Below, one piece after another: positions 14,250 through 20,201 of a DNA stretch of 20,201 nt (position 1 is its first letter; each line of letters starts with the position of its first letter). Where the stretch lies: positions 1-20,201 of the forward strand of contig SLIS01000116.1 of the NCBI GenBank assembly GCA_007135505.1, read 5' to 3'. The notes below the pieces were generated by a model. The model saw nothing but the letters and a program-made list of their open reading frames with translations. It made no database searches and had not been told where the DNA came from. The translations under genes were made by a program, and so were the position numbers. Origin of the DNA: Halovivax sp. (GTDB taxonomy: Archaea; Halobacteriota; Halobacteria; Halobacteriales; Natrialbaceae).

Positions 14250-15205
14250 CGAGCGAAACTCACAATATAGCCGGCGAAACTGAACAGGCAGATGGAATTG
14301 AACGACGGGCCCACGTCACGACGAAACAGCGAGTCATACGCCAGATTCTGTCGGATCCACTCGCGATGGTTGGTGGCAGTGTTGTGCTGGTCGTCTCTGC
14401 TCTCGCAGTTTTCTCGGCAGTTGACCAATTCCTTCTCGAAAGGCGCCTGATCACGGCGCTTCTGAGCGATCCGTACGCAACGAACCGCGATGCCAGACTA
14501 GTCAGTCCCAGTCTCGAACATCCGATGGGAACGGACCATCAGGGAAGAGATGTCTTGGCTCGTGTTCTCTACGGTACACGAACGAGCATCTTCGTCGGTG
14601 TGACGGCAGTGACAACTGCAGCGACCTTTGGTATCCTTATCGGGGCCGTTACGGCCTACTACGGAAACTTGACAGATATGATCGGAATGCGGGCAATGGA
14701 CGTCCTGCTCGCGTTTCCGGCGATCTTGTTGGCGATCGGTCTCCTCGCGATCTTCGGACGTGGCATCACAAACGTCATTCTCGCGATTACGATTGTTTAC
14801 ACGCCAATCTTCGCACGAGTCGCCCGAAGTGAATTCCTCTCGGAAAAATCCGAAGAATATGTCGATGCAGCTCGGGTCATTGGATACCCTGATCGGCGGA
14901 TCATGATTCGCGAGCTACTGCCAAACTGTCTGACGTCAATTACGGTACAGTTTACGTTCAGCCTCGCGCTGGCGATTATTGCGGAAGCATCGCTGTCGTT
15001 CCTGGGCGTTGGCGTTTCACCAATCACTCCATCGTGGGGAATGATGCTTTCACAAGCTCGCGACTACATGACCATCGCTTGGTGGTTCTCGTTGTTCCCA
15101 GGGCTTTCGATAGCTATCACCGTTTTCTCGTTTAATCTCCTCGGAGACAGCTTGCGCGACGCGTTAGATCCAGAGGATGGAAGCGGAGGGGGTGGGATAA
15201 TATGA
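14246..15205 (+). CDS. dppC: Dipeptide-type ABC importer permease, DppC-like
   Basis: The protein has 319 residues. A soluble N-terminal segment of about 40 residues precedes the first transmembrane helix (MVGGSVVLVVSALAVFSAV). The DppC hallmark MGTDHQGRDVLARVLYGTR follows, then further helices, the EAA loop EYVDAARVIGYPDRRIMIRE with LLPNCL, and the closing LGDSLRDALDP common to the family. An unusual glycine-rich tail (SGGGG) ends the protein. Its coding DNA, GGAGGGGGTGG, doubles as a ribosome binding site for the following small frame. It pairs with the DppB-like permease. Its stop codon overlaps the start of a 36-codon ORF by four bases, not the ATPase gene directly. Confidence 0.94.
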   Translation: MTSETHNIAGETEQADGIERRAHVTTKQRVIRQILSDPLAMVGGSVVLVVSALAVFSAVDQFLLERRLITALLSDPYATNRDARLVSPSLEHPMGTDHQGRDVLARVLYGTRTSIFVGVTAVTTAATFGILIGAVTAYYGNLTDMIGMRAMDVLLAFPAILLAIGLLAIFGRGITNVILAITIVYTPIFARVARSEFLSEKSEEYVDAARVIGYPDRRIMIRELLPNCLTSITVQFTFSLALAIIAEASLSFLGVGVSPITPSWGMMLSQARDYMTIAWWFSLFPGLSIAITVFSFNLLGDSLRDALDPEDGSGGGGII

Positions 15206-15312
15206 GCAGCATCGAACTCACAACCGCGACGGTTGAGAAGCGACTGTCACAGTGGACGCTGATTGAGAAGCGTCAACCGACCAGCGATAGTTTCGGAGGG
15301 AACAACCGATGA
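15202..15312 (+). CDS. 36-residue ORF lodged between permease and ATPase genes
   Basis: The frame begins at the ATG at 15202, overlapping the DppC-like stop as ATGA, and ends with a TGA that overlaps the ATPase start, again as ATGA (15309-15312). A GGAGG run lies about 11 bases before its start, and another GGAGG, inside this ORF, lies nine bases before the ATPase start. The product begins MSSIELTTATVEKRLSQW, is basic and polar, has no membrane helix, and shows a small internal repeat (VEKR and IEKR, from two copies of TTGAGAAGCG). It could be a true microprotein of the importer, or a translational bridge keeping ribosomes moving from permease to ATPase. I know of no family. Chance is possible, but the double overlap is striking. 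Confidence 0.45.
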   Translation: MSSIELTTATVEKRLSQWTLIEKRQPTSDSFGGNNR

Positions 15313-16340
15313 GTCTACTCGAAGTCACGGATTTACACACGCAGTTCGACACGTCAGAAGGAACCGTTCGCGCCGTCGATGGCGTTGATTTAGACATCGA
15401 AGCCGGCGACATCGTTGGCCTCGTTGGCGAAAGTGGCAGCGGCAAAAGTGTTACCGCCCGTTCGATCATGCGGCTAATTGACTCGCCAGGTGAAATCGTT
15501 GATGGTGAGATCACCTTCGACGGGGCGGACGTCATGTCCATAGAAGAGTCCGAACTCCGATCAATTCGGGGGAACCGGATCTCGATGGTGTTTCAAGATC
15601 CACAGGACGCGTTTAATCCGACACAGACTATCGGCCGTCAGCTTCACGACGTGCTTCGAACGCACGAATCCGGTTCGGTCAACCCACTCACGCGAATTCT
15701 CGGCCGGGATCACTCCTCGACGTATCGTGAACGCGTAATCGAGGTTCTTGATCGTGTCGGCATCCCAAGCCCCGAAACACGGTACAACGAGTACCCACAT
15801 CAGTTCTCAGGCGGAATGTTACAGCGTGCGATGATCGCGATGGCCGTCCTCTGTGAACCGGAGTTAATCCTTGCAGACGAGCCAACTACTGCATTGGACG
15901 TTACCGTCGAGAGTCGAATCCTCCTGATGTTCCGAGAACTCGTCGATGACCTCGGCATCTCGGTCCTGTGGATCACGCACGATCTTTCAATCGTTTCCGA
16001 ACTCTGCGATCGAGTCGTTGTGATGTACGCCGGGAAAATCATGGAGGAAGGTCCAACCGAAGAGATCCTCGAAAACCCACAACACCCGTACACGCGTGCT
16101 CTCCTTGAGTCGGTGCCGCGGTACGACATGCCAGAGAAAGAGCTGTTCGCGATCGATGGATCGATTCCGAGTCCGCACAACCTCCCACAGGGCTGTCGAT
16201 TCGCCGATCGCTGTCCGGAGGCACACGACCGATGTTACAATTCACATCCACCGATGTACGAGAGTGAAGAGACGCGTGCCGCGTGCTATCTCCTTGATGA
16301 CGCCAGTGATGGCAAATCGAAACCGGAGGTGGAAAAATGA
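15309..16340 (+). CDS. dppD: Dipeptide-type ABC importer ATPase, DppD-like
   Basis: The 343-residue nucleotide-binding protein has Walker A GESGSGKS at residues 40-47, the Q-loop in MVFQDPQDAFNPTQ, the signature FSGGMLQRAMIAMA, Walker B ELILADEPTTALDV, and the switch histidine in WITHDLS. The C-terminal oligopeptide/dipeptide extension is present with GCRFADRCPEAHDRC and a later Cys in RAACYL, a CX5CX6C arrangement that in related importers can hold an iron-sulfur cluster. It powers transport in a heterodimer with the DppF-like ATPase. A GGAGG ribosome binding site precedes its start, and its stop overlaps the next start as ATGA. Confidence 0.95.
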   Translation: MSLLEVTDLHTQFDTSEGTVRAVDGVDLDIEAGDIVGLVGESGSGKSVTARSIMRLIDSPGEIVDGEITFDGADVMSIEESELRSIRGNRISMVFQDPQDAFNPTQTIGRQLHDVLRTHESGSVNPLTRILGRDHSSTYRERVIEVLDRVGIPSPETRYNEYPHQFSGGMLQRAMIAMAVLCEPELILADEPTTALDVTVESRILLMFRELVDDLGISVLWITHDLSIVSELCDRVVVMYAGKIMEEGPTEEILENPQHPYTRALLESVPRYDMPEKELFAIDGSIPSPHNLPQGCRFADRCPEAHDRCYNSHPPMYESEETRAACYLLDDASDGKSKPEVEK

Positions 16341-17329
16341 CTCTTGTCCGGACAGAAGGGCTAAAGAAGCACTTCCCAGTTAATTCTGATTTCTTTGCTC
16401 GATACCTCTCTAGCGAGGCAGTTCATGCAGTTGATGGCGTTGACCTGTCTGTTAAGAGAGGGCAAACGCTCGGGATAGTAGGAGAGAGCGGATGTGGAAA
16501 GAGTACGCTCGGTCGATGTTTACTCAGATTATTGTCGCCGACTGAAGGGAGCATCTACTTCGACGGCGAGGAAATCACTGATCTGAGCCAGCGACAGCTT
16601 CGATCGCGCCGCCGTAACATGCAGATGGTGTTTCAAAATCCGCGCAACAGTCTCAACCCGAAACAGACGGTCGGAGAGATCCTCACAAATCCCATTGAGT
16701 TCCACGACATCGCAACTGGCGATGAGGCAGAAGAAATCGCACGGACGTTACTTGAGGATGTCGGGCTAGCAGGCAATCACGTTAACCGATATCCGCACGA
16801 GTTCTCTGGCGGACAACAACAACGAATCGGAATCGCCCGGGCACTATCGGTCAATCCGGACTTCATAGTTCTCGACGAGCCCGTATCTGCACTTGACGTC
16901 AGTGTCCAGGCGCAGATTCTACAGCTCATAGAACGGATTAAATCAGAGTACGATCTTACGCTCGTGTTCATCAGCCACGATCTTAACGTTGTCAGACACG
17001 TTTGCGACGAGGTTGCAGTTATGTACCTCGGTGAAATCGTCGAGAACGCACCAGTCGATGAATTATTCGAGAACCCTATGCATCCGTATTCGCAGGCGCT
17101 TTTGGACTCTGTGGCACTTCCGGACGCTTCGAAGACGGTTGACAGAGAGAACATGATCAACGAGGACATCCCGTCTCCGATTAATCCTCCTAGTGGGTGC
17201 CGATTCCACACTAGATGTCCCGAGGCGATGGAGGTCTGTCGTTCGGATAATCCGTCCCTTTGTACTCGAGTCGATCCGGACGCGAAAACGTCACGATTGG
17301 CGAAATGTCATCTATACGATCGTACATGA
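16337..17329 (+). CDS. dppF: Dipeptide-type ABC importer ATPase, DppF-like
   Basis: The 330-residue ATPase has Walker A GESGCGKS at residues 49-56, the Q-loop in MVFQNPRNSLNPKQ, the signature EFSGGQQQRIGIARAL, Walker B FIVLDEPVSALDV, and the H-loop in FISHDLNVV. The C-terminal extension again carries GCRFHTRCPEAMEVC plus later cysteines (SLC, AKC), so both ATPases keep the potential cluster-binding motif. It is the last gene of the operon; the next 700 bp hold no convincing gene. The four-base overlap with the DppD-like gene suggests coupled translation and equal amounts of the two subunits. Confidence 0.95.
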   Translation: MTLVRTEGLKKHFPVNSDFFARYLSSEAVHAVDGVDLSVKRGQTLGIVGESGCGKSTLGRCLLRLLSPTEGSIYFDGEEITDLSQRQLRSRRRNMQMVFQNPRNSLNPKQTVGEILTNPIEFHDIATGDEAEEIARTLLEDVGLAGNHVNRYPHEFSGGQQQRIGIARALSVNPDFIVLDEPVSALDVSVQAQILQLIERIKSEYDLTLVFISHDLNVVRHVCDEVAVMYLGEIVENAPVDELFENPMHPYSQALLDSVALPDASKTVDRENMINEDIPSPINPPSGCRFHTRCPEAMEVCRSDNPSLCTRVDPDAKTSRLAKCHLYDRT

Positions 17330-18040
17330 CTCCTTCATTTTCTTCTGGAGTGTCTTTATAGGCAGTTCGAAAAGCACCAAGATTGTGAGATTGGTTAGAT
17401 CAGTGTCGGAAGACCATTTTCGAAAGCGGTACGCGATGTATTTGTGTAGACTACTGTGGCGTCCAACTTCCGCCGTCTTTTGACCTCGCCGTGAGAGTCG
17501 TCGCAGTCAGTTTCGGGAGCTGGATGGGTGGATTTTGATAGCCTAATCTCAATTCCTCGAGCAACCGCTGACCACTCAGAATCGAGTATCTGGCAGGATA
17601 GGCCTCATCAGGATTTGAAGGACTGAGACGGTGAAGATCGTAGTTTCCACGCCCAAATTCTCCCGCTCCGGCGAGTCCAGAATCGAGATCAAGTTGACTC
17701 TGGGTGCGAGTGACGTTCCACTAATACAAAGTTCGATTTCGATGCGTTGCCCATGAAAATTGGGCGCTGCTAAAGTCACGGCTAAAATGCAAACTATATT
17801 ATCTATTAGCTTAGTATGTATATCAAAACATCGAAATATAGTATAATCCAAGTGAGCACACAGCGGCTCTTGCAGTCTCTTGAATTCAACTTATGGCGCT
17901 TCTGTTGCTATAGGACGGTGTGTACAGCGAGTTTGTTGTTCCCATGAATTTTATCGATAACACGGTGTGTGAGTGCAATTACGGCGAGCACTAGCGGCCC
18001 GACCACGGTCCGAATGAATGCAGTGTCATCGATTGATTGA
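17330..18040. other. Region without a convincing gene
   Basis: A pyrimidine-rich stretch just after the last ATPase gene (17332-17346) could help end the operon transcript. Frames on both strands beyond that are short or improbable; a minus frame at 17576-17851 has odd composition and no motif. A 41-codon plus frame from about 17632 looks somewhat like beta-strands but ends quickly. Probably a mix of untranslated and decayed sequence. Confidence 0.4.
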
Positions 18041-18570
18041 AACCCTCGAGATCGCCTGACAGACGAGTACACGAGCGACCGCCATCGAAGCTATCCAGGA
18101 GACGTTGCCCGACTGAACGGACACGAACTCGTCGCGATCGATGAATGGCTGCCAGGTGCGGAGCCAACACCGTACGAACTCAATCTCACCGGCGGCTACG
18201 AATACCGCACACGTTACTAGCGCTGCAGGAAGTGCGGACAAGAGCGTAACCGCCGCAACGAATTCTCTACCCCCTGTGAGGAACCACAGCCACCGACTGC
18301 ACTCGAGGCAGGTGGCTACTCGATGACGACCCACGAACTCGCCGTGCCCTGAACGAGAAGTTGGACGTCCGCTTTGGGACAGTGGGCCCGATATACGAAC
18401 TCGAGAGAGAGAGCGGTGCTACTTACGAGGTTGATATCGAGGCAACAACGTGTACCTGTCCTGATTTCGAGCAGCGCCAGCCAGACAACGGTTGTAAGCA
18501 TCTGCGGCATGTCGACCTCGAGATCCGTACTGGACTTGTCCCTGCGCTGGATGGGACGTTCAGCCGCTGA
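18041..18570 (+). pseudogene. Broken SWIM zinc-finger protein gene
   Basis: One frame from 18041 reads DEYTSDRHRSYPGDVARLNG, VAIDEWLPGAEPTPYELN and TGGYEYRTRY, meets a TAG at 18218, and then continues in the same frame with RCRKCGQERNRRNEF. The homologous reading then moves to another frame near 18300-18325 (DPRTRRALNEKLDVRFG) and ends with GATYEVDIEATTCTCPDFEQ and CKHLRHVDLEIRTGL. The final part holds the CXC...CXH pattern of a SWIM zinc finger. The TAG probably replaced a TGG codon. So there is one nonsense change, one frameshift, and no start codon in the open frame upstream. SWIM proteins bind nucleic acid or proteins and are common on haloarchaeal plasmids and mobile regions. Confidence 0.78.
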
Positions 18571-18654
18571 CTGTCGAGTAACAAGATCACTCGAGACGGT
18601 TTGTATCCCCCGAAAGGGGTGCGGGGGCTCGAAGAGAGTCCACCGCAGCAACCC

Positions 18655-18891
18655 ATGAGTTATTGTCAGATAATGGCTGAGATAGATACTGATCTTGCAC
18701 TCAAGCAGACAATTGGACTTATGCTGATTTTGCCAATAGCAGTAGGACTCGTCTCTTATTTCTCCAGTGATTCACTCGTATCCGGAGTTCTATCCGGGTT
18801 TCTAATGACAGTTATTATCCTACTCTTTTACTGGTGGTCAGACATACTCGGCAATCCTGAATACGCGGGATGGCCGTTCAATAACAAGTAG
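18655..18891 (+). CDS. Small two-helix membrane protein
   Basis: The frame gives 78 residues from the ATG at 18655, or 72 from the ATG at 18673 (MAEIDTDLALKQT). Two hydrophobic helices are clear: TIGLMLILPIAVGLVSYF and VLSGFLMTVIILLFYW. They are joined by a short serine-rich loop and followed by a soluble tail. No family recognised. Small two-helix proteins of this size are frequent orphans in haloarchaea. A CCCC-GAAA-GGGG hairpin lies about 40 bp before the start and may belong to the end of the broken gene upstream. Confidence 0.5.
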   Translation: MSYCQIMAEIDTDLALKQTIGLMLILPIAVGLVSYFSSDSLVSGVLSGFLMTVIILLFYWWSDILGNPEYAGWPFNNK

Positions 18892-19108
18892 TGGATAGTC
18901 AGTGCGACCATTCTTACCCTTCACTGAGCGATGTGTGCGTGCCCTGTACTGAGCGTCCGTCCATCCGCGTTGATCGTGCTCTGACTTGTGTGACATTCGT
19001 GCTTTGTATTTATCAGTTCCAATTCTCAACTATTCAAGAGAAATGATATAAGGCTATGAGTTGCATTGCTCACTCCTATCAGAATCGATGACGATGGGTT
19101 ACAAGTAA
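18892..19108. other. Short region without features
   Basis: I see no open frame with a plausible start and no RNA gene or repeat here. Confidence 0.5.
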
Positions 19109-19257
19109 TTGAAACGGCTCACCGACGAGGCCGGGATTGATCTCGACGGCGAGTACGACTATCTGACGCTGCACGGTGCCCGGCGGGCACTCGGGCGTGA
19201 TCTGTATACCAGCGGAATGTCCGAGAAGGCCTAAGAGGCGTTGCGACACAACTCAAT
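19109..19257 (+). pseudogene. Integrase (tyrosine recombinase) 3' fragment, copy 1
   Basis: This fragment reads KRLTDEAGIDLDGEYDYL, then TLHGARRALGRDLYTSGMSE and, after a TAA stop at 19232-19234, EALRHNS. It is the box II region of a phage-type tyrosine recombinase, with the H-x-x-R pair in HGARRA. The segment matches 19681-19827 closely at a constant offset of 570 bp. It lacks the tyrosine nucleophile and the rest of the gene. Confidence 0.8.
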
Positions 19258-19289
19258 GGCCGTGGTGAATCGCCATACGGTGGTTGATT

Positions 19290-19355
19290 TTACTGTTTGA
19301 TGGCACGCTTGATGTTGTAGACGACACACATCAGGGCGATTTCACGGAACATCAA
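19290..19355 (-). pseudogene. Possible transposase C-terminal remnant
   Basis: On the minus strand the reading FREIALMCVVYNIKRAIKQ ends in a TAA at 19290-19292. It resembles the final helix of haloarchaeal DDE transposases, which often end in a similar N-h-K-R-A motif. It lies exactly between the two integrase fragments, as expected if an element once inserted there. The stretch is short and the call uncertain. Confidence 0.3.
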
Positions 19356-19359
19356 AAAG

Positions 19360-19903
19360 AACACAAGGCCAAACTCAAACGCACCCGTGAACTGTCGAGA
19401 AGACCCAAGAAAACGCATCGATCGGCTGGTGAGGGGTTAACCTCGTCGAGGATACCCTCCATTGGAGTGATGAAGTCTACCGCATCCACGATCTCTCCGT
19501 CGGTCAGGAGATAAAACTGGAAGACTGAATTGACTTCTATCGCCCGGAAGATAGACCGACGATCAGACAGGCACTCGAGGGTAGGGATGACGCCAGGAAG
19601 ACTGAGGTCCTAGACCGACTCCACTGCGAGCACGAGGTTCCGCCGCCGTCGATCTCGAAAGAGGGCGTTCGTCGACTGCTGAAACGGCTCACCGACGAAG
19701 CCGGGATCGATCCGGATGGGGAGTACGACTATCTGACGCTGCACGGTGCTCGTCGAGCCCTCGGTCGGGATCTGTATACTAGCGGGATGTCCGAAAAGGC
19801 TCAGGAGGCGTTACGACACAACTCGATCGAGACTACCCACGAGGCCTACGCCGATGTCAAGATGAAGGACGTCTCCGATTCGAGTGACGATGTGCGTGGG
19901 TGA
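19360..19903 (+). pseudogene. Integrase (tyrosine recombinase) 3' part, copy 2, broken upstream
   Basis: The 3' portion is open from 19529 to 19903: IDFYRPEDRPTIRQALEG, then SKEGVRRLLKRLTDEAG, YDYLTLHGARRALGRDLY, and RHNSIETTHEAYADVKMKD. The recombinase residues H-x-x-R (HGARRA), the His of LRHNS and the tyrosine of AYADV (codon 19847-19849) are intact. Upstream, the same homology needs a TGA at 19526-19528 to be read through (KLED-stop-IDFY), another TGA at 19430-19432, and frame changes to connect with DPRKRIDRLV near 19399. The gene is therefore dead. It is probably a leftover of an integrated plasmid or provirus. Confidence 0.8.
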
Positions 19904-20022
19904 ACGGATTCGAGCCACTCTTCGATATCCGAAATGATCTGCGGCGTTCATCAGCGAGTCACCCAAACGATCAGACAAAACAGCCATCATACTACTGATG
20001 TTAGCGAAAAGTGAGGAAGATA

Positions 20023-20201
20023 TTACGCTGGTGCAACATCGGGAGAGTGCTGACCGATGGGAAGGTCGATATCGATCTCATCGTACCACACAACCGGACG
20101 CTTTGCGCGACCGTTTTGTTCGAGTTCGACGAGTCCGTAGTCGGCAAGTTCGGTCACGTTCTCAGTGACTTCTGGCGGATGACGGCCGACGATCCGCGCG
20201 A
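20023..20201 (-). CDS. Helix-turn-helix transcriptional regulator (3' end only)
   Basis: The frame enters from the right edge and ends at the TAA at 20023-20025, giving 58 residues. It reads ARIVGRHPPEVTENVTELAD, then YGLVELEQNGRAKRPVVWYD and EIDIDLPIGQ. This is the recognition helix and wing of a winged helix-turn-helix, followed by an acidic strand. The pattern 'RIVGRxPxxVxxNVxEL', then 'GLVxxxxxGRAKRPVVxYDEIDIDLP', matches the haloarchaeal DNA-binding family represented by HVO_A0114-like proteins, as I remember it. In mobile regions these genes are often antitoxin-like or regulator partners. The rest of the gene and its partner lie outside the window. Confidence 0.72.
   Translation of the reverse strand, partial: ARIVGRHPPEVTENVTELADYGLVELEQNGRAKRPVVWYDEIDIDLPIGQHSPDVAPA

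Noticed and set aside
17576..17851. 91-codon minus-strand frame after the transporter operon
   Set aside because: Odd composition for a halophile, no motif, no good start or promoter.
1..20201. CRISPR arrays, tRNA or rRNA genes
   Set aside because: I looked for regularly spaced repeats and for cloverleaf or rRNA-like stretches and saw none.

Overview
The window reads as haloarchaeal chromosome or megaplasmid, possibly of the Natrialba/Haloterrigena kind (a guess from style, not a search). Proteins are strongly acidic, exported proteins carry twin-arginine signals with a lipobox, several genes start about 27 bp downstream of a TATA-like box (leaderless transcription), and the transposon genes are haloarchaeal-type IS200/IS605 tnpB genes. 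Three zones can be told apart.

Zone 1, about 1-6080, is accessory. It opens with a tnpB element running off the left edge (nuclease 1-902, minus strand, with a 41-residue partner gene overlapping it by one base, and a left-end hairpin at 1124-1165). Next come an AT-rich gene for a GIDE-like two-anchor membrane protein (1184-1909) with an unknown gene just upstream (1920-2207), a VapBC-type toxin-antitoxin pair (2378-2933), an AT-rich small lipoprotein (3068-3439), and a stretch of decayed sequence with a strong TTACAGATAT palindrome cluster (3827-3862). A complete tnpB-only element follows (about 3960-5347, nuclease 4068-5285), whose two end hairpins have different stems but the same CACCGT loop. 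After it lie a cysteine-containing small protein (5458-5811) and a doubtful ORF.

Zone 2, about 6835-17329, is an intact catabolic and transport cluster. It contains an IclR-family regulator (6958-7743), an allantoate amidohydrolase/N-carbamoyl-amino-acid hydrolase-type M20 enzyme (8055-9308), a divergent AbgA-like M20D amidohydrolase (9427-10701), a DUF1028 protein (10720-11442), and a divergent five-part dipeptide-type ABC importer: lipoprotein binding protein, two permeases and two ATPases (11595-17329). Junctions within the transporter operon are four-base ATGA overlaps. Between the second permease and the first ATPase lies an unreported-looking 36-codon ORF that overlaps both neighbours by four bases. 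The iclR gene is bracketed at similar distances by two copies of the same 17-bp palindrome, TTGTCTCATAGAGACAA, which is the best operator candidate. The likely logic is import of a peptide-like, N-acylated or N-carbamoylated compound, amide cleavage by the two M20 enzymes, and IclR control. The substrate is unknown.

Zone 3, about 17330-20201, is decayed: a long gap without a convincing gene, a broken SWIM zinc-finger gene (18041-18570), a two-helix small membrane protein (18655-18891), two diverged direct copies of an integrase 3' end separated by a possible transposase remnant (19109-19903), and the 3' end of an HTH regulator entering from the right edge (20023-20201).
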